From Gemmatimonadota bacterium (GTDB lineage: Bacteria; Gemmatimonadota; Gemmatimonadetes; Gemmatimonadales; GWC2-71-9), in NCBI GenBank assembly GCA_029862925.1, contig JAOTWJ010000009.1, positions 1 through 45,653 of the forward strand: 45,653 nucleotides of DNA, in the 5' to 3' direction. Of the stretch, positions 23,015-31,610 are shown one piece after another. The position numbers and the translations under genes are program-made. The notes beneath the pieces are model-generated. The model saw only the letters and a program-made list of their open reading frames with translations, was not told the origin of the DNA and did not search any database. The first letter of the stretch is position 1; every line of letters starts with the position of its first letter.

Positions 23015-23575
23015 ATGCGCCCCTCACAGCCCAGCCTCGCGGTGGTCAGCCGCGCGCTCGCCGCTGCCCGTGACGACCTGGTGCGGCAGTGGACGCGCTG
23101 GACCCTGGAGCGGGTCGCGGCCCACCCGACCGTGCGCGCCCAAACGGTGCAGCGTCAGATCACGCTGCTGGTCGACATCCTGATCGAAATGGCCGGGCCG
23201 TTGCGGCGCAAGGCACTCGAGCTGTGGCTCCTGGCCTGCGAGGGCTACGGCCGCACGGCCGCCGAGCGCGGGCTCGCTGCTGGCGAGGTGGTCGAGGAAC
23301 TCCAGCATCTCCGCGAGCTCCTGATCCGGCATCTCTCCGAGGTGATTGCCGCCATGCCCGCCCGCGCGTCGATGGCGAGCGTGCTGCGGCTGAATCGCGT
23401 GCTCGACAAGGGCATTGCCCACGCCGTGGTGGGCTACACCGACACCCTGGTCGAAACCCTCTTCAACCAGCGGGGCGTGCCGGTGGGCGTCGTGGGACCG
23501 GTGGAGGACGACATCGCGCAGCGGCTCGAACACGGGGAAGCCGAACTGGCACGGCTGCGACAGGAGTCTCGCTGA
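23015..23575 (+). CDS. RsbRD-N-terminal-like helical protein
   Basis: A 186-residue, nearly all-helical cytoplasmic protein. Its repeated Leu/Arg heptads (LVRQWTRWTLERV, VVEELQHLRELLIRHLSEV, LRLNRVLDKGIAHAVVGYTD) resemble the RsbRD N-terminal sensory domain found in front of kinases and stressosome proteins, but here it is not joined to any output domain. The ATG at 23015 is the first after the divergent hydrolase promoter region. It converges on the FabL-like gene with only 12 bp between the stops. An orphan sensor or partner-binding domain is the most that can be said. Confidence 0.6.
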   Translation: MRPSQPSLAVVSRALAAARDDLVRQWTRWTLERVAAHPTVRAQTVQRQITLLVDILIEMAGPLRRKALELWLLACEGYGRTAAERGLAAGEVVEELQHLRELLIRHLSEVIAAMPARASMASVLRLNRVLDKGIAHAVVGYTDTLVETLFNQRGVPVGVVGPVEDDIAQRLEHGEAELARLRQESR

Positions 23576-23587
23576 CCGCGGGCGCGC

Positions 23588-24388
23588 TCAGCCGCCCGAT
23601 ACTTCCTCTCCTCCATCCACGTTCACGACGTTCCCGGTGATCCAGTCGGTACCCGGCACGCTCAGCGCGACGACCGCGCGGGCAACGTCGTCCGGCGTCG
23701 TCAGCCGGCCGCCGGGGTTGCGGCGCGACGCTTCCTCGAACAACCGATCGCTGCCCGGGATCTTCCGCGCCGCGGGCGTGTCGGTGACGCCGCCGCGCAG
23801 GGCATTGACGGTGATCCCGCGCGGCGCCAGCTCGACGGCGAGCTGGCGGGTGTGCGATTCCAGCGCGCATTTGGCCGCGGAGATGGCACCATACGAGGGA
23901 ATGACGCGCGTGGAGCCGGACGACGTCATGGCGAACACCCGCCCGCCGCGTCCCATCAGCCCCCGCTGCACCAGATCCTGCGCCCAGTACACGAGCGAGT
24001 GGGCCATCACGTCGAGCGTCATCTCGATGTTCGCCTTCGTGAGCGGGTCGTCACCGAGATACGGCTTGAGCGTCCCGAACGCGAGTGAATGCATCAGCAC
24101 CGCCACGGTGCCGCCGCTGTTGGCCAGCTCCTGCGCCATCGCCTCTACCACGTCACGGCGCTTGCTCTCGTCGGCCGCGTTGATGTTGAAGAACGCCGCG
24201 CGCCGCCCGTGCCCCGTGATGTGACCCTTGATCTCCTCGACCCGCTCGAGCCCGGCCTTGCGGTCGAGATGCACCCCACATATGTCGTAGCCGGCGGCCG
24301 CGAGTGCGCGTGCACACGCCTCGCCGAACCCGCTCGAGGCGCCGAGAATGACCGCCCAGCGGGGCGTCGTCGTCTGCGCGTGTGTCAC
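23588..24388 (-). CDS. fabL: Enoyl-ACP reductase, FabL-like SDR
   Basis: A 266-residue short-chain dehydrogenase/reductase that probably carries out the last reduction of fatty-acid elongation. The cofactor motif GASSGFGEA (about 16-24) is followed by MHSLAFGTLKPYL, and the active site is Y-x6-K in SYGAISAAK, the spacing of enoyl reductases FabI/FabL rather than the classical Y-x3-K. NALRGGVTDTPAARKIPG also matches FabL. I choose the GTG at 24388 because GGAGG lies 6 bases upstream; the alternative longer frame overlaps the divergent symporter gene. Only 36 bp separate the two divergent starts. The symbol is by family resemblance. Confidence 0.78.
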   Translation of the reverse strand: MTHAQTTTPRWAVILGASSGFGEACARALAAAGYDICGVHLDRKAGLERVEEIKGHITGHGRRAAFFNINAADESKRRDVVEAMAQELANSGGTVAVLMHSLAFGTLKPYLGDDPLTKANIEMTLDVMAHSLVYWAQDLVQRGLMGRGGRVFAMTSSGSTRVIPSYGAISAAKCALESHTRQLAVELAPRGITVNALRGGVTDTPAARKIPGSDRLFEEASRRNPGGRLTTPDDVARAVVALSVPGTDWITGNVVNVDGGEEVSGG

Positions 24389-24424
24389 ACCAACCCTCCC
24401 ATGACGGGACGCGGAAATTAGCGG

Positions 24425-25630
24425 ATGACCAAGAACCTCGCCATCATGCTCGGCCTCGTGCTCGGTTTGGGCGTCGGGTTCGCCGCCGCCGCCACCGGGG
24501 CACCGCCCCTCCATGCCGTCGCCGCGGGCGCCGCACCATTCGGTACCGTGTTTCTCAATCTGCTCCGGCTCGCCGTCATCCCACTGGTCGGCACCACGCT
24601 GTTCACCGGGATCGCCACACTCGGTGACCTGCGACAGCTTGGCCGCCTCGGCGCGCGGACCCTGGGGTGGGTGTGGGGCACGACGCTCCTCGCGATCCTC
24701 ACGGGCATGACCGTGACCGCGGTAGCCCTCCCGTTCGCGGGGCCACCGCCCACCGGACTCGCGACGGCCGACCTCACGCCCCCCGATGTCCCGGGCGTGG
24801 TGGAGTTCCTCGTGAGCCTCATTCCCGCAAACGCCGTGAAGGCGGCCGCAGACGGCGCGTTGCTACCGCTCATCGTGTTCACGGCACTCTTCGCCGCCGC
24901 GGCGGCCACGCTCCCGACAGACCAGAAGCGCCGTCTGCTGGATCTCGCCGAGAGCATCACCGCGGCGCTCGTGCGGCTCGTGCACTGGATCCTGTGGACG
25001 GCCCCGCTCGGCGTCTTCGGGCTCGCCGCTCCCGTCGCAGCGGAGACGGGCCTCGGCTTGCTGCGCAGCCTCGGCGTCTTCGTGGTGGCCGTCCTGGCCG
25101 GCCTCCTCCTCTTCACGCTGCTCGTCTACGTGCCTGCCGTTGGCTGGGCGCGGGTCCCTCTGCGACGGTTCCTCGCCGCCCTGCCGGAGCCCGCGGCGAT
25201 CGCGTTTACGACCACGAGCTCGGTCGCGACGCTGCCAGCCATGTTCGAGGCCGCGGAATCCCGCCTCGCACTCCCGCGGCCCATCACGAGCTTCGTGCTG
25301 CCGCTCACCGCCGCCCTCAATCGCTCGGGGAGCGCGCTGTACCAGGGAAGTGCGGTGATCTTCCTCGCCCATCTCTACGGCGGCGGTCTCTCCGTCACGG
25401 CGGTCGGCGGCGCGGTGCTCGCGACGTTTCTCGTCGCCCTCACGATCGCCGCGGTACCGAGTGCGAGCGTCATGACGCTGCCCCCGGCACTGGCCGCGGT
25501 GGGCGTGCCGCTCGATGGCCTCGGGATGCTGCTCGGCATCGACCGCATTCCCGACATGTTCCGCACCGTGGTCAACGTGACCGGCGACATGGTGGCGTGC
25601 GTCGTCGTGCGGGGGCGCGCGGCCGAATGA
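24425..25630 (+). CDS. Dicarboxylate/amino acid:cation symporter (DAACS)
   Basis: A 401-residue inner-membrane transporter of the sodium:dicarboxylate symporter family (glutamate, aspartate or C4-dicarboxylate import driven by Na+ or H+). About eight hydrophobic segments are present with the re-entrant hairpin signature AFTTTSSVATLPAM (about 261-274), the NRSG turn in helix 7 and the C-terminal GIDRIPDMFRTVVNVTGD, which contains the substrate-binding Asp and Asn residues. Length is normal. Its stop overlaps the ATG of the following EEP gene by 4 bases. Exact substrate is uncertain. Confidence 0.92.
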   Translation: MTKNLAIMLGLVLGLGVGFAAAATGAPPLHAVAAGAAPFGTVFLNLLRLAVIPLVGTTLFTGIATLGDLRQLGRLGARTLGWVWGTTLLAILTGMTVTAVALPFAGPPPTGLATADLTPPDVPGVVEFLVSLIPANAVKAAADGALLPLIVFTALFAAAAATLPTDQKRRLLDLAESITAALVRLVHWILWTAPLGVFGLAAPVAAETGLGLLRSLGVFVVAVLAGLLLFTLLVYVPAVGWARVPLRRFLAALPEPAAIAFTTTSSVATLPAMFEAAESRLALPRPITSFVLPLTAALNRSGSALYQGSAVIFLAHLYGGGLSVTAVGGAVLATFLVALTIAAVPSASVMTLPPALAAVGVPLDGLGMLLGIDRIPDMFRTVVNVTGDMVACVVVRGRAAE

Positions 25631-26457
25631 CCGCGGTCCCCGTCCGGCTCGTCAGCATCAACATCTGGGACCTGCCGGTCCCGCTGCCGCGCGTCCAGCG
25701 GCGGTTGCGCCGGCGGCGGTTGCTCGACCAGCTCGCGGCCCTCGACGCCGACGTGGTGCTGGTGCAGGAGGCGTTCGTCCCGCGATTCCGTCATCGCCTG
25801 ATCCGCACGCTCCACCGCTACCACGCCGACGGGCGTGGCCGCGCCGCGCGCTGGGCGGGGCCGCTGCGCCTCGACGCGTCGGGAGGACTGCTCACGCTGT
25901 CGCGCTGGCCCATCCTCGCCACCCGCTATCAGCCGGCCCGGCGTATCCCGCGGATGAAACCCGATGAGCGGATCGGGCGGAAGGGATGCCTCTGGACGAC
26001 CCTGGGGACACCGGCGGGCGAGCTCCTCGTCGGCAATGTCCATCTCTACGCCGGCAACACGCCGGTCGACGCGCACATCCGCACGGTCCAGACCCGCGAC
26101 CTGCTGCTGCACGGCACCAGTACGCCGGAGGTTCCGACCGTGCTCGCGGGGGATTTCAACTGGGATCTCGATTTCGAGCACAGCGAGCGCGGTCCGACCG
26201 GCCACGTCGAAATGCGACAGGCGGGGTTTCGGGAAGTGGCGGAGGGACGCACCGACGGGATCGCCACGATGGACCCGCGGCACAACCGGTACGCGCGATA
26301 CAGTCCCTGGCACCGCCCGCCGCGGCGCCTGACCCATGTCTTCCTCCGCGGTCCCGGCCTGCAACCGGGCCGTGAGGCGCCGGCGCTCTGCTTGCACGAC
26401 CCGCCGGTCTCCGACCACTATGGCCTCCGGGTCACGCTCATGCTGGCTGCCGACTGA
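25627..26457 (+). CDS. Endonuclease/exonuclease/phosphatase family protein
   Basis: A 276-residue EEP-fold metal-dependent phosphodiesterase. The conserved catalytic signatures are present: NIWD at the start, VQEAF (metal-binding Glu), LVGNVHLYAG, AGDFNWD (Asp/Asn) and the terminal SDHYGL (Asp-His pair). There is no signal peptide, so it acts in the cytoplasm. Members include sphingomyelinase-like phospholipases, DNA repair nucleases and inositol phosphatases; I cannot choose between them. It is translationally coupled to the symporter before it and followed, after 1 bp, by a small membrane protein gene. Confidence 0.85.
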   Translation: MTAVPVRLVSINIWDLPVPLPRVQRRLRRRRLLDQLAALDADVVLVQEAFVPRFRHRLIRTLHRYHADGRGRAARWAGPLRLDASGGLLTLSRWPILATRYQPARRIPRMKPDERIGRKGCLWTTLGTPAGELLVGNVHLYAGNTPVDAHIRTVQTRDLLLHGTSTPEVPTVLAGDFNWDLDFEHSERGPTGHVEMRQAGFREVAEGRTDGIATMDPRHNRYARYSPWHRPPRRLTHVFLRGPGLQPGREAPALCLHDPPVSDHYGLRVTLMLAAD

Positions 26458-26458
26458 C

Positions 26459-26827
26459 ATGCTCTACCGCTTCGCCGCCGACGTCGTGGTCGCGCTCCAC
26501 TTCGCATTCATTGCGTTCGTGGTGGCCGGCGGGTTTCTCGTCTGGCGTTGGCGACGCGTGGCCTGGGTGCACATCCCGGTGGCGGCGTGGGGCGCGCTCA
26601 TCGAGTTCACCGGCTGGATCTGCCCGCTCACCCCGCTCGAAAACGAGCTCCGCCGCCGGGCCGGCGAGGCCGGCTACGCCGGCGGGTTTGTCGAACACTA
26701 CGTCATCCCGATCATCTATCCGGCGGGCCTCACGCCCGGGCTCCAGGTCGTCCTCGGCGTCGGCGTGCTCGTGGTGAATGCGGTGGCGTACGGGGTGCTC
26801 GTGACGCGGCGCCGGCGCGGCCGGTGA
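26459..26827 (+). CDS. DUF2784 family membrane protein
   Basis: A 122-residue membrane protein of the uncharacterised DUF2784 family. Three to four hydrophobic helices and the family blocks LHFAFIAFVVAGGFLVWRW, WICPLTPLENELRRRAGE and GGFVEHYVIPIIYP are clear, the Cys-Pro-Leu-Thr and Glu-His residues being the most conserved part of the family. It is the last gene of the symporter - EEP - DUF2784 operon, beginning 1 bp after the EEP stop. Function unknown. Confidence 0.88.
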   Translation: MLYRFAADVVVALHFAFIAFVVAGGFLVWRWRRVAWVHIPVAAWGALIEFTGWICPLTPLENELRRRAGEAGYAGGFVEHYVIPIIYPAGLTPGLQVVLGVGVLVVNAVAYGVLVTRRRRGR

Positions 26828-26832
26828 GCGTC

Positions 26833-26848
26833 GAGCGGGGAGCCGCTC
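26833..26848 (+). terminator. Short hairpin after the DUF2784 gene
   Basis: GAGCGG (26833-26838) and CCGCTC (26843-26848) form a 6-bp stem around GGAG, starting 5 bases after the stop codon. It lacks a T-run, so confidence is modest. Confidence 0.35.
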
Positions 26849-26931
26849 CGTTCATGCGGCCGGTCGGCCCACCGCCGCCAGCGCGAACGTGACTGGCACA
26901 CGGGCGGAACCGCTCCCCGCGCCCCGCCGTC

Positions 26932-26937
26932 TATTAT
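26932..26937 (+). promoter_or_regulatory. Putative -10 box of the S9 peptidase gene
   Basis: TATTAT ends 7 bases before the ATG at 26945 in otherwise GC-only sequence, and no ribosome binding site is present. A leaderless transcript is implied. Confidence 0.5.
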
Positions 26938-26944
26938 TCACCCC

Positions 26945-28804
26945 ATGCCCGACGCCGCCCTGCCCCCACTCATCCCCCGCGCGGTGCTGTTCGGCAACCC
27001 CGACCGGGCCAGTCCGCGGCTGTCCCCCGACGGCCGGCGGCTCGCCTACCTCGCGCCCGTCGACGGGGTGCTCAACGTCTGGGTCGGAACGCCCGGTGGG
27101 GACGACGCTCGGCCGGTCACCAACGATCGCGATCGCGGCGTGCGCGTGTACACGTGGGCGCACGACAACCACCACCTGCTCTACCTCCAGGACAAGGGCG
27201 GGGACGAGAATTGGCGGCTCTACAAGGTCGACCCCTCCGGCGGGGCGGTCGACGACCTGACGCCGTTCGACAACGTGCAGGCGCAGCTGGTCGCGCACGA
27301 CAAGCGCCACCCGCACGATGTGCTGGTGGCGCTGAACCGCGACGACGAGCGGCTCCACGACGTGTATCACCTCGATCTCCGCACCAACGCGCTGACGCCG
27401 GTGGCCAAGAACCCGGGCGACGTCGTGCAATGGGTGGCAGACTCCAACCTCGTCGTGCGGGCCGCCATGGCGACCACGGCCGACGGCGGGGCGGTGCTCC
27501 GGGTGCGGGACGACGAGGCCGGCGCGTGGCGCATCGCCGCGACCTGGGCCCCGCAAGACGCCCTCGCAAGCGGTCCGGTCGGCTTCACGGACGACGGGCA
27601 GGCCCTGTTCCTCACCGACTCCCGCGACGCCAACGCGACGCGCCTGGTGCGGCTGACGGTCGCCACCGGCGGGACGGACGTCGTCGCGGAGGATCCGCGC
27701 TACGATCTGGGTGGGGTGGTCGTGCACCCGGACACACGGGAGGTGCAGCTGGTGGCCTTCACCCGGGCCCGGCAGGAGTGGACCGTGTGTGATCCCGCCC
27801 TCGCGGAGGACGTCGCCGCGATCCACGCACTCAACCCCGGGGATTTCGACATCGTGGACCGGACGCACGCGGACGACCACTGGATCGTGGCCTTCACGCG
27901 TGACCGTGAGCCCGTCGCATACTACCGGTACCATCGACCCACCCGCCGGGGCGAATTCCTCTTCTACACGCGGTCCGACCTCGCGCAGTATACGCTCGCG
28001 CCGATGGAACCGATCGCCCTCGCGGCCCGCGACGGCCTGCCCCTCGAGGGCTATCTCACGCTCCCACCCGGGCTCCCGCCGCAACGCCTCCCGGTCGTGC
28101 TCAACGTGCATGGGGGCCCGTGGCATCGCGACGTCTGGGGCTACGATCCCGAGGCGCAGTGGTTCGCCAATCGCGGGTACGCCTGCCTGCAGGTCAACTT
28201 CCGCGGCTCGACCGGGTACGGCAAGCACTTTCTGAACGCCGGCAACCGGGAGTGGGGCGCCAAGATGCACGACGATCTGGTGGACGCCGTGCAGTGGGCC
28301 ATCGCCCGCGGCATCGCCGACCCGTCACGGGTCGCGATCTACGGGGGATCCTACGGCGGGTACGCGGCGCTCGTGGGCGCGACGTTCACCCCCGACCTGT
28401 TCCGCTGCGCCCTGGCCATCGTCGGCCCGAGCAACCTCATCACGTTCATCAATACGATCCCGCCCTACTGGTCCACGTTCCTGGCCATGCTCAAGGAGCG
28501 GGTCGGCGATCCGGAGACCGAAGCCGAGTTCCTCCGATCCCGCTCGCCGCTCACGCACGTGGACCGGATTCGGATTCCGCTGTTGATCGCCCAGGGAGCC
28601 AACGACCCCCGTGTGAAGCGCGCCGAGTCGGAGCAGATCGTCGCCGCGATGCGGACCAAGAACATTCCGCATCGGTACCTCGTGTTCGAGGACGAGGGCC
28701 ACGGCTTCGCCAAACCGGAGAACCGGCTGCGTTTCTACGAGGCCGCGGAAGAGTTCCTCGCCCAACACCTCGGCGGGCGCGCCGAGACCGTCGGCACCGC
28801 GTGA
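26945..28804 (+). CDS. S9 family prolyl oligopeptidase-type serine peptidase
   Basis: A 619-residue serine peptidase (acylaminoacyl-peptidase/DPP-like, S9C type). The N-terminal part (about 20-360) is a beta-propeller with repeated SPDGRRLAYLA-like blades that limits access to small peptides. The C-terminal alpha/beta-hydrolase has HGGPW as oxyanion segment, the nucleophile in GGSYGGY, Asp in GANDPRV and His in DEGHGF. There is no signal peptide, so it should work in the cytoplasm on oligopeptides. It stands alone with its own promoter. Confidence 0.92.
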   Translation: MPDAALPPLIPRAVLFGNPDRASPRLSPDGRRLAYLAPVDGVLNVWVGTPGGDDARPVTNDRDRGVRVYTWAHDNHHLLYLQDKGGDENWRLYKVDPSGGAVDDLTPFDNVQAQLVAHDKRHPHDVLVALNRDDERLHDVYHLDLRTNALTPVAKNPGDVVQWVADSNLVVRAAMATTADGGAVLRVRDDEAGAWRIAATWAPQDALASGPVGFTDDGQALFLTDSRDANATRLVRLTVATGGTDVVAEDPRYDLGGVVVHPDTREVQLVAFTRARQEWTVCDPALAEDVAAIHALNPGDFDIVDRTHADDHWIVAFTRDREPVAYYRYHRPTRRGEFLFYTRSDLAQYTLAPMEPIALAARDGLPLEGYLTLPPGLPPQRLPVVLNVHGGPWHRDVWGYDPEAQWFANRGYACLQVNFRGSTGYGKHFLNAGNREWGAKMHDDLVDAVQWAIARGIADPSRVAIYGGSYGGYAALVGATFTPDLFRCALAIVGPSNLITFINTIPPYWSTFLAMLKERVGDPETEAEFLRSRSPLTHVDRIRIPLLIAQGANDPRVKRAESEQIVAAMRTKNIPHRYLVFEDEGHGFAKPENRLRFYEAAEEFLAQHLGGRAETVGTA

Positions 28805-28849
28805 TTCGCCCCCCGCATTAGGCGGCCACGAGCCGCGGGAGCAGCGTGC

Positions 28850-29779
28850 ATGGAACCGTTTCTCGAGCAGTGGCTGTTCGATCCCACGGTCGCGCGGATT
28901 GTCACCGTCGCCGCCGGCCTCGTCATCATCGCCGCCATTACGCGCGGCGTGCGCGGCTCGGTGGGCCGCTACATCAAGGACAACGACACGCGCTATCGCG
29001 TCCGCAAGTTCATCTCGTTCCTGGGGTATCTCGCGGCGTTCTTCTTCCTCACGGTGGTCTTTCGGGCGCAACTCGGCGGCCTCACGGTGGCGTTGGGTGT
29101 GGCCGGCGCTGGCATCGCCTTCGCGCTCCAGGAAGTGATCGCGAGCGTGGCGGGCTGGGTGGCGGTCGCCCTGGGGAACTTCTATAAAGTCGGCGACCGC
29201 GTGCAGCTGGGCGGCATCCGCGGGGACGTCATCGATATCGGTGTGCTGCGGACCACCCTGATGGAGTGCGGCCAGTGGGTGAACGGCGACCTGTACAACG
29301 GCCGTATCGTGCGCGTGGCGAACTCGTTCGTGTTCAAGGAGCCCGTCGTCAACTACTCCGGCGACTTCCCGTTCCTGTGGGACGAGATCACCGTCCCGGT
29401 GCGCTACGGCAGCGACCACCGCCTGGCGCGCGAGCTCCTGGAGCAGATCGTCCGCGAGGAGGTGGGCTCCTACGCCCAAACGGCCAAGGAGGCGTGGGCC
29501 GAGATGGTCCAGAAGTACCGCATCGAGGATGCGCGGGTGGACCCCATGGTCACCCTCGTCGCGAACGACAACTGGATGGAGTTCACGGTCCGGTACGTTG
29601 TGGACTACACCCGCCGACGGATCACCAAGGACCGTCTCTTCAGCCGGATCCTGGACGCCGTGGACGGCACCGGCGGACGGATCGCGCTCGCGTCGGCGAC
29701 CCACGAGATCGTCGCGCTTCCCGAACTCAAGGTGCGCATGGTTGGCGACGGTGGAACTAGAAGCCTCGCAACAAGTTAA
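28850..29779 (+). CDS. MscS-type mechanosensitive channel, short form
   Basis: A 309-residue small-conductance mechanosensitive channel that releases solutes on osmotic downshock. Two hydrophobic helices (about 16-32 and 50-68) precede the pore helix LTVALGVAGAGIAFALQEVIASVAG, followed by the beta domain motif YKVGDRVQLGGIRGDVIDIGVLRTTL. The cytosolic alpha/beta part extends to the C-terminus. GGGAG lies about 9 bases upstream of the ATG. It is the first of three channel-like genes around a porin gene, suggesting an envelope-stress cluster. Confidence 0.9.
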   Translation: MEPFLEQWLFDPTVARIVTVAAGLVIIAAITRGVRGSVGRYIKDNDTRYRVRKFISFLGYLAAFFFLTVVFRAQLGGLTVALGVAGAGIAFALQEVIASVAGWVAVALGNFYKVGDRVQLGGIRGDVIDIGVLRTTLMECGQWVNGDLYNGRIVRVANSFVFKEPVVNYSGDFPFLWDEITVPVRYGSDHRLARELLEQIVREEVGSYAQTAKEAWAEMVQKYRIEDARVDPMVTLVANDNWMEFTVRYVVDYTRRRITKDRLFSRILDAVDGTGGRIALASATHEIVALPELKVRMVGDGGTRSLATS

Positions 29780-29802
29780 AGCGCCATGGGTGGGCTGGCG
29801 CT
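29780..29802 (+). terminator. Weak hairpin after the MscS gene
   Basis: AGCGCC (29780-29785) and GGCGCT (29797-29802) pair around 11 bases right after the stop codon. The following 29815-29850 is unusually AT-rich and may hold the porin promoter, but I cannot place its boxes with confidence. Confidence 0.3.
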
Positions 29803-29919
29803 ACGCTGCCGGCTCCACTATGTTTAACTGTTGTCCTAGATTTTAGAAGAACACGCCAACTTGCGTGCTCCTGGCCGCGGCCCGCGGCACCGTGCCGCCC
29901 GGGAGCCGGAGGAGCAGAC

Positions 29920-30954
29920 TTGCGCACCCTTCTTCAGTGGATCGTCGTCGGCGCGCTGGGCACGATGGCCGTGCCCTCCCCGCTGGCGAGCCAAGCCGAC
30001 GAGCCCGAGTTCGGCCGGCTCGTCGAGTATTTCAAGAAGCCTTATTTCAGTGTCGGCGTGCTCATCCAGACCGTGGCCGACTTCCAGATCGAGCGGAGCG
30101 AGCCCGGCGGGAACGGGTTCACGCTCGCCAACGCCCGGCTCAATGTGGGCGGCGAGCTCGACGGCGGCTTCGGGTACTTCTTCCAAGCCAACTTCGCCGG
30201 CTCCCCGACCATTCTCGACGCTCGCCTCTCGTACCGGCCGGCCCGCGCGGTGCGGCTCTCCGTGGGCCAGTTCAAGGCCCCGTTCAGTTACGAGTTCCTC
30301 ACCAGCGCCGCGAGCATCGACTTCGTCAACCGCGCCCAGGTGGTGACCACGTTCGCACCCAACCGCCAGCTGGGTGCCGAGGTCGCCGTCGGCGCCGCCA
30401 GCGGACCGATCGCAATTGCGGCCGGCGTGTTCAATGGCAACGCCTTCCGTGACAATGGCAACGACGGGAACGACCTGATGTACGTCATACGGGTGAGCGG
30501 CACGCCAGTGCGGTCCCGGCCGGACCGGAACACGCAGCTCCGGTTCGGGGTCAACGCCGCGTTCAGCCAGGACGGCGCCGCCGCGATTCCCGGCCTGGTC
30601 ACCGCATTCACCGGGGACCGCACGCTCCTCGGGGCCGATGCCCGCCTCACCTCGGGTCCCGTGCTCCTCAGCGGCGAGGTGCTGTACGGGCGTCTCGATC
30701 CCCCCGTCGGCGTCACGCTGGAGCCCTGGGGCTTCCACGCCACGGCGGGATACAAGTTCACCCCCAAGACCCAGGGGCTCGTGCGCTGGGACCGCCTCGA
30801 CCTCGATTTCCTCGGATCGCGGGACCTCGTGATCTTCGGGTTCAACGTGTGGCCTACACAGGCTACCGAGGTGCAGGTCAATTATCTGTGGGATACCGAT
30901 CAGGCGTCGTTCGACAACCACCAGCTGTTGGTCAATTTCCAAGTAGGGTTTTGA
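29920..30954 (+). CDS. OprO/OprP-type outer-membrane porin
   Basis: A 344-residue outer-membrane beta-barrel of the phosphate-selective porin O/P family, probably trimeric, passing anions such as phosphate or pyrophosphate. It has a signal peptide (VVGALGTMAVPSPLASQA), alternating amphipathic strands from residue 45 to the end, the family stretches LNVGGELDGGFGYFFQANF and VGQFKAPFSYEFLTSAASIDFV, and a C-terminal Phe (VNFQVGF) used for BAM recognition. The start is TTG at 29920 with GGAGGAG 5 bases before it. The real substrate is not certain. It sits between an MscS gene and a broken channel gene. Confidence 0.88.
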   Translation: MRTLLQWIVVGALGTMAVPSPLASQADEPEFGRLVEYFKKPYFSVGVLIQTVADFQIERSEPGGNGFTLANARLNVGGELDGGFGYFFQANFAGSPTILDARLSYRPARAVRLSVGQFKAPFSYEFLTSAASIDFVNRAQVVTTFAPNRQLGAEVAVGAASGPIAIAAGVFNGNAFRDNGNDGNDLMYVIRVSGTPVRSRPDRNTQLRFGVNAAFSQDGAAAIPGLVTAFTGDRTLLGADARLTSGPVLLSGEVLYGRLDPPVGVTLEPWGFHATAGYKFTPKTQGLVRWDRLDLDFLGSRDLVIFGFNVWPTQATEVQVNYLWDTDQASFDNHQLLVNFQVGF

Positions 30955-31053
30955 TTCGGCCGTTGCAGCCATCACTAACCGGACGGCGTCCTGCCCTTTC
31001 CAACCGCGCCCCGCCCGTGAACGGGTGACCGCCATTCGAGAAAGGCGCACATC

Positions 31054-31498
31054 ATGCAACAGATCTTCAGCGACCTGAATACCTCACGCTCGTGGCCGTG
31101 ATGCTGCTCGCGGGCGTCGAAGCGGCCAACATGCTCGGCCTGGCGCCCTCTCCCTGCTGGTGCAGGAGTTCTTCGCGTTCGGCAGCCGGCTGCTGCTCGG
31201 ACTCGCGATTTTCGGCGTCGGTCTCTACCTCGGCAACCTGGCCTATGAGGCCATCCCGCGCGGGCCAGGCAAGGCCACGGCGCTCTACGCGAGCGCGGCC
31301 CGGATCGCCATCGTGGTCCTGGCGACGGCGATGGCCCTGCAACAGACGGGCGTCGCAGAGGAAATCGTCACCCTCGCGTTCGGCCTGGTGCTCGGGGCGA
31401 TCGCCGTGGCTGCCGCCATCGCGTTCGGGCTCGGCTCCCGTGACGCTGCCGCCGGCCTCGTTGACCGCTGGATGGAGCGGCGGGGGCGGGGAGCCTGA
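31054..31498 (+). pseudogene. Broken conserved-TM-helix (MscS-related) channel gene
   Basis: Remains of a small-channel protein with 'conserved TM helix' repeats. An ATG with a weak ribosome site opens MQQIFSDLN (31054-31080) and soon stops. A second frame (31080-31147) reads YLTLVAVMLLAGVEAANMLGLA. A third (31148-31498) continues LSLLVQEFFAFGSRLLLGLAIF, GLYLGNLAYEAI, VVLATAMALQQTG and LAFGLGSRDAAAGLVDRW, a typical end for the family. Joined across frames it is one coherent protein, but two frame changes and loss of most of the repeat region (members are usually 300 residues or more) are needed. A real deletion between repeats, or assembly error, would explain it. The last part could still be translated from ATG 31160. 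Confidence 0.65.
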
Positions 31499-31610
31499 CG
31501 ACGGCACCGGTCCGGCGGCCCTACCGGGGCCGCCGGGCCTCAATAACTTCCCGTGCGCGCGCTCGCTGGTTGGCGGCGTCGCGTGAGACACTCTCGTGAG
31601 GACGTTCCGC

